In this document: piece by piece, positions 19,807 through 29,888 of the stretch
Layout: every line of letters starts with the position of its first letter
Numbering within the stretch: position 1 is the stretch's first letter
Assembly: GCA_914767885.1 (NCBI GenBank)
Contig: CAJZBQ010000058.1
Span: forward strand, 124,001 to 188,000
Direction: 5' to 3'
DNA: 64,000 nucleotides
Origin: Blepharisma stoltei
Taxonomy: Eukaryota; Ciliophora; Heterotrichea; Heterotrichida; Blepharismidae
Notes under the pieces: generated by a model
What the model saw: the letters and a program-made list of their open reading frames with translations, nothing else
Databases searched by the model: none
Told to the model about the DNA's origin: nothing
Translations under genes and position numbers: made by a program

Positions 19807-22007
19807 TTATAAGAAAAAACAGATCATATGCTCTGTATCTGCTGTACTTTCAGGCCTTGCAGGAGATGACGACTCATTATCAAATTTTAGCTTGCTGGCA
19901 GGCTGTTTTTCTTCAAGCCTGTCCCTTCTGATTTTTTTTACGTCTTCTTTGATTCCTACCGTCAATTTGTATTGGTCTACATAGTCAATTCGGCTATTTT
20001 TTTCTGGTGGTCTTTGAATTTTATCTTCTGGTCTTTCTAGGTCTAAAACAATTTTTTTTTCATAAATGCCTCCTGAGTTTATATAGTCTTGGTGGGTTAC
20101 TGGGTTTGTGGCGTACTCAGATCTGTCGATTTTGTGCTCAGATAATTTTTCGTGGACTCTGACAGGCGAAATTATAGGCTCGTTTGGCTGTCTGGGAGGA
20201 TAATTAGGCTCTGGATATCTTTCTTCAGCTCGGGTGTTTCGAGATGGAGAAACTGGGCTTGAGCTTTTTCTTGGGTGCTTTTCTTCAAGGACTTGATAAT
20301 GTTCAGTATAGGAATTGCCCGAGGATGGCGCTATCTTGCACCATCCTCGGGCAATTCAAAAAATGGCCCCACACCGGGAATCGAACCCACGTGTGGGGCC
20401 ATTTTTGGTGCGTGTAAGTCGATGTTGGCCACACACCAAAAATGGCCCCACACGTGGGTTCGATTCCCGGTGTGGGACCATTTTTGAATTGAATTGCCCG
20501 AGGATGGCGCAAGATAGCGCCATCCTCGGGCAATTGCTATAGCTCTGATGGGGGAATCTCGGGTTCTTGTAGGAGAAATCCTGCTTCCGCTGCTTTTTCG
20601 AGGCGCTTGCTCATATTGGGAGTATTCAGGATTTCTCAGCTCAGCGTTTTGGCTCCTTTGTTCGTACTCATCAGGGGTTTTAGAGCCTGTTCTAATTAAT
20701 GGCGGAGGTGGCGGTATATTTAAGTCTTCTTCTTGTTGATATTGTTGTGGATAGCCCTGCTGAGGGTATTCTTCTCTGCCCCTCTCTGCCTGTCTAAACG
20801 GATTTTCATTTCTCTCATTATTCTTTATTATCTAAATTAATTATCATTGCTTGCAAATTTTCTTTATAAATAGCAAATTAATTATATATTCCCATTAAAA
20901 ATATTTGGATGTTTTGATTACTATATAAATTGGCTAGCATAATTTATGATATATATCAGAAATAGGCATATTTATTTATCTATTTTACTATATAATTTAT
21001 AGACCTAAGTTCATTTTCATTTCTATGGCTATCAGCTTCCCTTGCTTGGGTATAATATTGTCTCGGGTCAGCTTTTTGAGGCTCTTGCTCTCTAGGGTTA
21101 TCTGACAATTTTCGCTGTGGCATTGGATCTTTTGGGTAATTTTCTTGAAAAGTTTGAGAATCCTTTCTCTGGTGAACTGGGACAATTGGGGTAATTTCTT
21201 TTGCGGCAGGATGTTTTGGGGTTTCTTCAAATATAACTTCGTCAGGGTGACTCGGGAAGCTTGATTTTTCAGTCATCGACGACCTTCTTGCTAATCCAAT
21301 GCTATTTTTTTGCTTGTTTTTTAAATTTGGTTCTACTTCTCCTTGATTTTCATCAGGATTTGTATTGTTATACTCATTGCCTTGATTTTCAAAAGAGTTT
21401 CTTGGAGCCAGGTCTAACCCTTCTTGATGATTTTGCGGTGGTCCTGCTCCATCTCGAGAAAAGGCAGTCAAATTTTCTGAGGGCAGATTCGCTAATGTCC
21501 TTGTTAATAAGGCTTTAAAGGCTATGCATCATTCGCTATGTATAGATAATGTATCTGTATGCAATGTATAGCATGGATCTTCGTTTAAATCCTTTTAAAC
21601 CCCAACAAAAGGAAAAGTGGCTTTTAGTGCCATATTTGACAGACTGGCCCAATCCAAAATTTATAAATTAACTTTTTTCTCATTGAAAAGGCACTTTATA
21701 GTCAATTTTACTGCATTTTTCATTAAAAAATCCAAAATAAGCTATGCTCTATATATGTTCTCGTATTGAATTCAACTGAAAACACGAATTTTCAATCAGA
21801 AACCATTGTGACTCGAGGGTTAGGGTCAAAGCCGACTAAATCATTTACACTGTGAGTTTCCACAGGCTTTTTGTCGCCTTCTTTCTTGGTATAAAAAAAG
21901 ATCCCTGAAGTCAAATTCAAAGTAAACCATCTCTTAGTGAATTTTGATAAAAATCGGGCTTTCGCTTTGGCACTTTTAAGTTTCTTTAGGTAGGATTGGA
22001 TTAGCAT
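19807..22007 (-). CDS. PH-domain protein with long disordered C-terminus
   Basis: Three separate reading frames become one 533-residue protein once IESs 21571-21755, 20821-21001 and 20309-20541 are removed. The N-terminus is a PH domain: FLSKFTKRWFTLNLTSGIFFY (quoted in parts KRWFTLNL, SGIFFY), WKFVFSVEFNTRTY, then after the first IES HTDTLSIHSEWCIAFKALL, supplying the final Trp-containing helix. The rest is low complexity, rich in Pro, Gln, Glu, Asn and Arg, with many PRxSP-like sites. PH domains bind phosphoinositides, so a membrane-recruited adaptor is likely. The first IES splits the PH domain just before its C-terminal helix, which supports that removal strongly. Confidence 0.82.
20307..20541. 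mobile_element. Foldback IES (233 bp) built around two inverted tRNA T-arm/B-box cores
   Basis: The ends are TATAGGAATTGCCCGAGG and the inverted TATAGCAATTGCCCGAGG. Each side holds a hairpin (GGATGGCGC arms), and the middle has two inverted copies of GTGGGTTCGATTCCCGGTG. The RNA polymerase III B-box consensus GGTTCGANTCC is matched exactly in both. TGGCCCCACAC and GTGTGGGACCA pair around the T-arm like the acceptor stem of a tRNA, followed by TTTTT. Removing 233 bp leaves RATEHYQVLEE in frame. Confidence 0.85.
20821..21001. other. IES, 181 bp, in the PH-domain gene
   Basis: TA 21000-21001 to TA 20819-20820 joins NENELRS to NERNENPFRQ in frame. AT-rich, no repeats noted. The join lies in disordered sequence, so only frame and phase support it. 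Confidence 0.6.
21571..21755. other. IES, 185 bp, in the PH domain
   Basis: Pairing TA 21754-21755 with TA 21569-21570 joins FNTRTY to TLHTDTLSIHSEW, completing the PH fold. AT-rich with stops in every frame. Confidence 0.8.
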
Positions 22008-22339
22008 GGGACCCTAAATGTAGGTTACATTGTAATTAGGATTCAGGTAAAAACTGGAACTCATTTTATTATAAAACCGATAAAATTTCAATTAATATGT
22101 GGGAGAATGCTGAAAATTGAAATTTTAAAGGGAAAATGTAGACAGATTGGGAAAAAGAGGGGTAAGAAATAAACAGACAGTAAATTTTGAATTTGTACCA
22201 GATTGGTGAATTCCCATTTTCGTGTTGCCAAATTTAGCAGCATTTGCTAAGGAGAGAGGATTTTTAGTTTTAAGAGATTTTCACGTATTTTAAGATAGCA
22301 AATAAAATATGTTTTGAGTTAATCATTTTAGTAATTATT

Positions 22340-22654
22340 ATGGATTGGATAATAGAAATGTTCAGTAATGAGCGACATTCAGAACTTTACTCTTGATTAT
22401 AAAAAGGCCTTTATGCTTATAACATTTGTTTAATTTAACAGAAATAATTTTATGCAGCTGGAAATTTGAACAGACTATGAAGGGATGAAATTGAAGAGCT
22501 GAATAGGAATATTAGGACCTGCATTGGAGAAATTTTAAAGACTAGAATAATTCTAGAGAAACAAGTTGGCTTAAAAAGTGGTGATAACTATAATTTATTT
22601 ATTATGGTTATATGTGTACTGATGCTTTTAAAGCACACTCGTATTGCAAATTAA
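22340..22654 (+). CDS. Small tail-anchored-like membrane protein
   Basis: After removing a 51-bp TA-bounded segment (22400-22450), ATG 22340 reads MDWIIEMFSNERHSEL, then WLYAAGNLNRLW, an amphipathic Glu/Arg stretch, and a C-terminal hydrophobic helix (NLFIMVICVLMLLKH). 87 residues, with TGA as Trp twice. A single C-terminal helix suggests a tail-anchored protein. An alternative start at 22368 (MSDIQNF) with a slightly different TA pair is also in frame. Confidence 0.5.
22400..22450. other. IES, about 51 bp
   Basis: Inferred from the frame break in the small membrane protein gene. TA 22400-22401 to 22451-22452; TA 22398-22399 is a possible alternative left end. Confidence 0.45.
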
Positions 22655-22676
22655 AAAGAATAGATAGTCGTTCCAT

Positions 22677-22925
22677 TTGAAAAGGTCCAAATTCAGAAAA
22701 TATATAGAATCAAAACCAAATCAAAACGATGTATCCCTAATTAATAAATTGATCCCAGATTGTCAAAGATTTGTATTCACTATCATGAAATGGCCTCAAA
22801 CAATACTAAGATATGATTTAAAAGCAATAAAGAATTTGCCTAAAAGTGCACACACTAATTTCATAGATCCTTTTTTTCAAGAACAGAAAAGATTTGAAAA
22901 ATTATCAAGAAAGGAAAGCACATAA
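22677..22925 (+). CDS. Possible small basic ORF without ATG
   Basis: 82 open codons of protein-like composition (SKFRKYIESKPN, RFVFTIMKWPQT) ending at TAA 22923-22925. The only upstream start-like codon is TTG, with TAG just before it. It might be the 3' exon of a gene whose 5' part lies beyond an unrecognised IES, or a relic. I could not join it cleanly to the preceding gene. Confidence 0.3.
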   Translation: MKRSKFRKYIESKPNQNDVSLINKLIPDCQRFVFTIMKWPQTILRYDLKAIKNLPKSAHTNFIDPFFQEQKRFEKLSRKEST

Positions 22926-23320
22926 AAAACAACTTTAACAAAATTTTATTAGATATAATTATAGGGTTTTAAGCTCTTCAAAAGGTATAGCGCTCAAGCC
23001 GAAGTAAGTAATTTATTCTTAGTCAAGAAAACTTAGATAGAGAGTATTACTTTTGATAAATTATAAATCTATGCATAAAAAGCACGTAGAAGTGATACGC
23101 CAAATGATATATTTTCAATTTAGCATCACAGTTATTTTTTTAAAATTGATTCAATTTTTTTTTTATTGGCAGTTTTATAAAATTATCTTAAAAAGAGTAC
23201 TTTGCACATGTAATTATACTTTGAATCCTTAATTAATTAGAAATTTAGGTTTAACAAGAGGTAAATAAATTTTCCTAGTAAAGAGTTAAATTGTCAGTTT
23301 TTGATGCTCATGGTAAATAA
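22926..23320. other. AT-rich spacer before carbonic anhydrase
   Basis: No coding signal, repeat or RNA gene that I can support. Confidence 0.5.
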
Positions 23321-24091
23321 ATGGTTACTTTGATCTCAATTTTTCTCTCAATTCCACTGATAGTCTCAGGGACAATCAGCTATTGCAGTCACGGAACTGA
23401 TTGGACAGACATCTGCTCTACAGGCTCAAAACAATCCCCAATAAACATCGTCACATCGAGTGCCACAAAAAAAGAAAAATCAGAGGGCATTAATTTTAAC
23501 TTCACATCCCATAAAGTAGAAGGAGAATTCACTGACCACAACTTTGAAATTGAGGGAAATTTCGTCGATGGGAAACTAAAAGTCGGCAGTCTTAAGAAGG
23601 GTTATGGAGTCCAGTTTCATTTCCATGCTCCATCTGAGCATCAGATTGATGGAAATAGCTATGACCTCGAAATGCATGTGGTTCAGAAAGATTCCGCTGG
23701 AAATTACCTTTTTGTGGTAGGAATTTTGTTCAAGAAAGGCAGCAGCAGTAATGACTTTATTGAGAAAGTCATTGATTCAGAAACCGAGGAAACTAAAATT
23801 GACCTTACTGACATTCTTGACGACGATTTGGCGAACTTTTATTATTATGAAGGGTCCTTGACTACTCCTCCATGTACTGAATCAGTAGAGTGGTTTGTGT
23901 GGGAAGAAATCCAAGAAATAAGCGAGGAACAGTTGGAATTTTTCACTTCTAAGTGGGCTGGAACCTCGAGCTTTGGGTGCGGGAATGGAAATAATAGAGC
24001 TGTCCAGAATTTGAACTCAAGAACGGTTACTTATTATGAAAGCTCTAATCTTCTTGTATTGGGGCTATCAGTAATCGCATTTATCTTTTAG
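23321..24091 (+). CDS. Alpha-class carbonic anhydrase, secreted or GPI-anchored
   Basis: Reversibly hydrates carbon dioxide. An uninterrupted 256-residue frame. It has an N-terminal signal peptide (about 1-17, LISIFLSIPLIVSG), then SYCSHGTDW and KQSPINI. Zinc ligands are the two His of QFHFHAPSEH (about residues 98-100) and the His of LEMHVV (about 119). The gatekeeper Thr lies in the SLTTPPCTESVEW block. The C-terminus is hydrophobic (LLVLGLSVIAFIF) after a small-residue region, suggesting a GPI anchor and surface location. No introns or IESs, unlike most neighbours. Confidence 0.95.
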   Translation: MVTLISIFLSIPLIVSGTISYCSHGTDWTDICSTGSKQSPINIVTSSATKKEKSEGINFNFTSHKVEGEFTDHNFEIEGNFVDGKLKVGSLKKGYGVQFHFHAPSEHQIDGNSYDLEMHVVQKDSAGNYLFVVGILFKKGSSSNDFIEKVIDSETEETKIDLTDILDDDLANFYYYEGSLTTPPCTESVEWFVWEEIQEISEEQLEFFTSKWAGTSSFGCGNGNNRAVQNLNSRTVTYYESSNLLVLGLSVIAFIF

Positions 24092-24493
24092 TTAACGAAT
24101 TTATTAGCTATGATTCATTTTAATATAGCCATGAAGGTTAATAAAAGCAATTAAGGCTTTGAAATTAATTATTTTGAAGCATTAATTATGAAAATTTGTA
24201 TATTTAATCAGCAATAACTTAATTCCTAGTTTTGACAGAATTAACTATATGATTAACTTATGCATGAGCATTGTAATATTACAGGCGCATTCTTTTCGAT
24301 AATGGAAACGCTTTCTTATAAAAATAAATTACTTTTGACGGTTCATTTCAAAATTGAAAAATCTTATAATTGTAATTAAACATATCAGACTTCTTTCACA
24401 TTTTGCCGCTTCAGATCATTTCCACAAGCACTGATGTATTTTTCCTATTTTAATGTTATTTGGCTATTTACTTTATTTAGCAATCAACATAAT
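24092..24493. other. Convergent intergenic spacer
   Basis: AT-rich sequence between the 3' ends of carbonic anhydrase and the first PP2C gene. Nothing recognisable. Confidence 0.5.
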
Positions 24494-25723
24494 TTACTCT
24501 TGCAATACTCTTGATGTAAATAAATTTCTGCAAAATACTTCGAATCCTCCAAGAGCAATAATAATCGCTGTCAAATTATCTGAGCTTCTTTTCCTCATAC
24601 TTTCAGATATCACTGCTTCAACTCCTTTTCGGCAGGCATTTGAGACCATATTTTCCTCTTCAACACTGCTTTTTCATATAGTTTCAATTACTTCTTTGGT
24701 AGATAAAACATCAAAAATTCCATCACAGCCCATCATAATGAAATCGTGATCATTTTTTATCTTTAAAGTCCTTATTTCAGGCTGAGAGCTAATAACGTTA
24801 GGAATTCCTCCATGCTCTTCTATTTTCGCATTCAAATCCCCAATAGTCCTACTAACATTTAATCCTCCAGGAAAGATCCTATAGGCTTTATGATCTTTAA
24901 CGTTCAATTTAGAACTAATATATACTTGGCCTCCTGCAGCTCTGATTCTATTATGTTCAGCTTCGTCAGCTGGCCTATGGTCACGAGATAAATTATATGT
25001 TTCATTCCCTTTTTGCGTACTTAAAATAGCTCTTGAGTCTCCAACATTTGCAATATAACACTTTTTGCCTACAATTAAGACGACAAGGGGACACGACCCT
25101 GAATTATCTCCTTTTAATTTAGCGAGCTCTGTGAATTTTGCTTCTGCTTTTTCGAAGCCATGAATTATAGCTTTCTTTGGTGATAAAGGGAAATGATGGT
25201 TATCAAGAATAAAATGGTGCAAATTCTCTTTTAAGAAATTGGAACACAAATGACCTCCATGCCCATCATAAAGGCCAAAAAAAGAACAGTCTGGTCAATG
25301 CTGATATTTTTCATTTATGTCTTTGTGTTGAATTCTAAGGATAATTAAAGCTTTATCTTCATTATAGGTGCGGACAAGCCCTTGATGGGTATTTGCAGCA
25401 TAGCCTCTTACTTCTCCAAATGAGCCTGTTGATACAGTAGAAGGCAGAAGCTTTGGGATTGGCCTTTCTGTAAAATTAAATGTTCTCATTGAATTAGAGG
25501 ATTTATAGCTTGAGGCTTTTGAGCTCCCTAACTCTGGGAAATTAATAGGTTTTTCGCTCTCTATGTTAAAATTAAAGGTATTTTTTCTGAAAAAGTCCAT
25601 TGCTAATGGGGTTACGGGGCTTGATTTTGCCTTTTTATTGATAATTGGAAGATTTGAATAAGATTTTGATCTCCTCTTTAGCTCAAAAAGTTGCATTTTA
25701 ATGTTTCCATTTTTGAGATTCAT
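24494..25723 (-). CDS. PP2C-type Ser/Thr phosphatase, copy 1
   Basis: Metal-dependent (Mg/Mn) protein phosphatase. A continuous 409-residue frame with TGA as Trp. A Ser-rich N-terminal extension of about 100 residues precedes the catalytic domain. Motifs: TYNEDKA, FFGLYDGHGGHL (metal Asp), CYIANVGDSRAIL, LSRDHRP, AAGG, NVSRTIGD, GCDGIFDVLS (metal Asp) and KRSSDNLTAII (metal Asp). All expected metal ligands are present, so it is probably active. It shares sequence and order with the next gene, a tandem duplicate. Confidence 0.95.
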
Positions 25724-26158
25724 AGAAGAAGCGTGGTTCCAATTAAAATGTTGACATAAAATGTTATGTTAATATTTAAATTTTTATATAAGATAATATA
25801 ATTACCCGAGCAAAATCTAATAGTTAAATTATTTCAAAATAATATTATTTCTTAATCTATTTAAGAAAATTATGAAAATTAGGGCATTTTATAGGTAAAT
25901 TATTAAAAATTACATCAAGGGAATTTCACTAATTGCTGAGCATTCATCTGTTTTAAAAGTTTTTATTTATACTAGTAACCATCATTTTGTGAGGAGAATC
26001 ATTATTTTATTAAGATCTGATAAATAAAATAACGAATTTAATAATTTTTAACCTAGATAATCAAAAATATGACAATCAGAAAAAGTTTCTTTAATTTTCA
26101 TTTTTATCAGAAAATGGTTATATTATCATTTTATATCTAAATATTTCATTGTTTATAC
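25724..26158. other. Spacer between the two PP2C genes
   Basis: AT-rich, no features recognised. Confidence 0.5.
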
Positions 26159-27497
26159 TTACAATCTTTTAGAATTAAAAAAGCTTTGGCAATTCATTTC
26201 AAAACTTGAAAAAGCGATCATTATTGCAGTCAAATTATCAGAGCTTCTTTTTCTCATACTTTCAGATAGTACTGTTTCCACTCCTTTTCTGCAGGCTTGC
26301 GATACATTTTCTTCATCAACTGTGCTTTTCCAGACTGTTTCAATTGCATCTTTTGAAGACAAAACGTCAAAAATTCCATCACAGCCCATCAGAATAAAGT
26401 CGTGATCTTTTTTAATCTTTAAAGTCCTAATATCAGGCTGTGAACTGATAACGTTAGGAATCCCTCCAAATTCTGCTAACTTACTCCTCTCTGTGAGCTA
26501 TTAAGATAAAAATATTTAAATATAATTAAAACTTTTTGATTAAAATGTTTGTTTTATAAATTTTTTATAGATATTTTATGAAGGTTTGATAAAAAAGTAA
26601 CGTAAAATAAGAAAAAAACTTATGATGAGAATGGAGGGGGGAAATAGCATTTACATCTCCAATTGTTCTGCTTACATTTAGCCCACCTGGAATAACTCTG
26701 CATGATTTAAAATCTTTAGTTGAACAAAATACTTGTCCACCTGCATTTTTAATTCGATTTTGTTCAATTTCATTAGTAGGCACGTGATCTCTAGATAGAG
26801 AATAGACCTCTTTGCCTCGTTCTGTGCTCAAAATTGCCCTAGAGTCACCTATATTAGCAATATAGCACATTTTCCCAATAATAAGCACTATAAGAACGCA
26901 TGAGCCTGACTTATCGCCTGTAGATTTTGCAAGATCTATAAATTCAGACTCAGCTTTCGCAAGTCCATGAAAAATAGCTATTTTCGGTAACGAGGGAAAA
27001 TGTGGGTCACCTACAATATAATGATGCAGATTATCTCTTAAGAAATTAGAGCACAAATGGCCTCCATGCCCATCATATAAGCCAAAAAAGGAGCAGTCAG
27101 GTCATTTTTGTTCCCCACTTGAAACTTGATTTTTTATTTTTAGTATAATAACAGCTTTATCTTCGTTATAAGTACGGGAAATTCCTTGATGAGTATTAAC
27201 AGCATAAGCTTTTACTTTCCCACACGAATTGTTAGAAATGTTGGATGGGAGTAGTCTTGGGATGGATATTTCTATGGAGCTGCTGGTCTCAGCTGGACTG
27301 TGGTCTTCACTTTTATGCCTAAAAGTCGTAATTTTTGGTAATCGTAAAGTATCGTAACCTGAAACTAGCTGAGAAAATGTAGTCTTTTTGACTGATTCCA
27401 CTGGTGAAAGGAGAGCTGGAGATAATTCCCCTTTCGTCTTTAGGAAAGGGAACACTGAATAAGAGTTAGATTTTCTATTGTGCTTGGTATTGTTCAT
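26159..27497 (-). CDS. PP2C-type Ser/Thr phosphatase, copy 2
   Basis: Tandem paralog of the previous gene, 391 residues after removing one 163-bp IES. Same motif order: TYNEDKA, LYDGHGGHL, CYIANIGDSRAIL, NVSRTIGD, then after the IES GGIPNVISSQPD, GCDGIFDVLS and KRSSDNLTAIM. The N-terminal extension is diverged between the two (Ser/Thr rich in both). Two closely spaced copies suggest a local duplication; the IES is only in this copy. Confidence 0.94.
26482..26644. mobile_element. IES, 163 bp, with eroded MITE-like ends, in PP2C copy 2
   Basis: TA 26482-26483 and TA 26645-26646. Removal gives GDVNAKLAEFGGIPN, aligned with GDLNAKIEEHGGIPN of copy 1, which has no insert here. Ends ACTCCTCTCTGTGAG and GGAGGGGGGAAATA look like a shortened relative of the CTCCGTGAG MITE family. 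Confidence 0.9.
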
Positions 27498-28294
27498 TCA
27501 ATTAGTTTGAATTTTAATAATTATTGATTTGGCCATCAAAGAATAACATAAAAAAAAGAAACTAACTTTTACTGAATATTTTAGATTTTAGTATAGAAGA
27601 AATAATTTTTCATTGCTATCGAGCTCGAAAATTATTATTAAAAATTAAATAATTGTAGTAAAATGCAAATTTCTAGAAAATTCCACCCGATCCACTTTTC
27701 CTAATAATGGTATATTCTTTAATATAAGTTAATATGTCCTGATGTGATTATATAAATATTATTTAGCTAAAAGAATCTCGTTATTTTGCAAAATCGTTTA
27801 CTTCTGGATAGATTTATAGTCTAGTATAATCAAAAGTGGCGATAGAAAATATCAATTTTATTTACTTTAATAGGAAAGGCTGTAGAATTATAAATTCTTT
27901 GCATTAATTTGTTTATTGCTCGCTTTGTGACATAATTCTTGAGATAAATAAAAGCTGCTTTGATCAATTTACGCAGAGAAATCAATTTTCTTACCGTAAT
28001 CCAAGTAATTCTGTAGATTTGCCATAGATATTTCCTAAGGAAATATCAAATAACTAATGAGAGTACGTAGCCTTTAACTATATTTTAAAAACATTAACAA
28101 ATAGATAAAATAGTAATTAGCATGCTTTGCAAAGGTTTTAAGTTCCAGTTATTTTTATTTTTCTAATCAAATTCTTACAAAAAAATGCTTCGGCCTTATT
28201 TAATAGACAAAATCGGGTAATTTATTTACCTTAATTAATTCTTTTTATATTTTATAACAGCTTCGTCATTTTATAAATAAAAAGAGTGACCTAT
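27498..28294. other. Divergent intergenic spacer, about 800 bp
   Basis: Upstream regions of PP2C copy 2 and the next plus-strand gene. AT-rich; no repeat, RNA gene or conserved frame that I can support. Confidence 0.5.
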
Positions 28295-29263
28295 ATGCTA
28301 GAATTCATTGTTGAGCTTTTTGAATTTTTAGAAAAAAGAAGCAAGCCCTCTGAAAAAGGCAACAAAAATTTTCACATATCTCAAGGTGTGACAGAACAGC
28401 TGAAAAAGCAGCTTAATACTAAGAAAAATGCGCGAACAGAAGCAAATAGACTGCTTATAGCAGAGATTACAGAAATAATTGAAGGATGTGAGCCACTTTT
28501 ACTTGAAAAGTGGTATATAGAAATCAATTTAGCAAAAAACAATATAAAAATCCCTTCGAAAAAGACTGGTTATGATTTCAAAATTCTGATGAGTTCCTTG
28601 ATGAGCGCAAGCCTACTATTTCCTTCAGCTTATGCAGCTCAAACCTCAATAAAAATTGGTGATCTTCAATCTTTTTCAAGAAATTCTCTGTGGGAATTAT
28701 CAGTTTCTCGAAATGAAATTTTGAAATTCCCACAAAGCCCTATTGAGGTACAATTTCCAGAAGGAAATTTAAAGGCTTATGTAGAATATTTAGGAAGCCC
28801 AGCCAAGCCAAAGATTTCACCTCAGCAGCTAGGGAGCAGACCAAGGTTGGTTTCTATTGGAGACGAACTGGATTTTAAAGAGTCTCAAAAACCTCTTAAA
28901 ATTCACCAGTCGTTACAAAGCACAGAAACATCCCAAAAATTCCAAAATAAAGAAAATAGCCGATTTTTATCCCTAATTGAATCAGAGAGCTTTTATGATG
29001 AAAATGAGATTGGGTTTAAGCCGATTTCTAGTGTTCTTTTTACAGAAGAGCTACAAATTGAGTCAGATGAAGAAATTAATGAATTTGAGACAGCAGAAGA
29101 AATTAATGAAGGGGAAATGCAAAATGACTCAAAAATTTCAGTTTATTGGAAAAAATGTGACGAGGTATTAAATTTGAAATTATTCAATGGGAATGAAAAT
29201 TCGAATATTCTGGCGAGGGAGCTTGTATATAGCTGGAAGAATAAAAAATCAGAAATAAAATAG
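28295..29263 (+). CDS. ATG13-like HORMA-domain protein (tentative)
   Basis: A 322-residue frame without interruptions. The N-terminal half resembles the ATG13 HORMA domain: EPLLLEKWYIEINL followed by FKILMSSLMSASLLFPSAY (a pattern like the family's 'ERW..' and 'LRSL...TR.LPAY' blocks), then SIKIGDL. The C-terminal half is polar and acidic (EESDEEINEFETAEEIN), as expected for the disordered regulatory tail. ATG13 binds ATG1 kinase to start autophagy. Similarity is by pattern only, so an unrelated HORMA protein is possible. The first ATG is at 28295; TAA closes the frame upstream. Confidence 0.5.
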   Translation: MLEFIVELFEFLEKRSKPSEKGNKNFHISQGVTEQLKKQLNTKKNARTEANRLLIAEITEIIEGCEPLLLEKWYIEINLAKNNIKIPSKKTGYDFKILMSSLMSASLLFPSAYAAQTSIKIGDLQSFSRNSLWELSVSRNEILKFPQSPIEVQFPEGNLKAYVEYLGSPAKPKISPQQLGSRPRLVSIGDELDFKESQKPLKIHQSLQSTETSQKFQNKENSRFLSLIESESFYDENEIGFKPISSVLFTEELQIESDEEINEFETAEEINEGEMQNDSKISVYWKKCDEVLNLKLFNGNENSNILARELVYSWKNKKSEIK

Positions 29264-29298
29264 GAGATGTAATTGTTATGTAAAATAAATTAAATTTA

Positions 29299-29638
29299 TA
29301 CTCCTTCTTTGGCTAATTAGCTAGATTTTTTTGCTTATAGCCAAGGATAGGCTAATTTTTTAAAAAAATTTATAACTATATATATAATAATAAATGTTTA
29401 TCCTATATTCATATAATAAATAGAAAAACAGAAATTTTTTTATTCATTGTAAGCAGTATCTTATTTAATTTAAAATTAATGTTTTAAATGCAAAAAACTA
29501 AAGAGAATTAGCAGGATCTTTCATTATTATAATTATTAATTATATATCAAAAAAATTTTTGCTCAAACAAAGAATATCAATTTTCTCCAAATAGGGATTT
29601 TTCTAATAGTGTTTCGCTCATCAACCAAAAGAGAGTTA
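29299..29638. mobile_element. Degenerate MITE, intergenic
   Basis: TA 29299-29300 to TA 29637-29638, with the body order and phrase (ATTATTATAATTATTAATTATA) of the CTCCGTGAG MITE family but eroded ends (CTCCTTCTTTGGC and GAGAGTTA). Confidence 0.6.
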
Positions 29639-29888
29639 TTAATCTTGATTTCTTATTAAAAAAGTTTGAAAATAATAATTAAACCTCAAAATGTTTTAAT
29701 AATTAGTGTAGCTTTTTGATCAAATATTCACAAAATCGTACACAAAATAACTCATTATCAACATAAAACACTGCTAAATAGACATTAAACTTATAATAGC
29801 ACTATAAACCCCTATATATTTTCAAATCTTTTGTTGAAATGGCACATTGATATTAAATTCTAATCAAATTCATTATGAATATTTAAAT

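Noticed and set aside
20370-20485. A real tRNA gene in the 20.4-kb foldback
   Set aside because: Only T-arm and acceptor-like pairing are present; no D arm or anticodon arm.
29847-29888. Upstream start for the DYRK gene at 29847
   Set aside because: The first codon there is TTG; the first ATG in frame is 29889.
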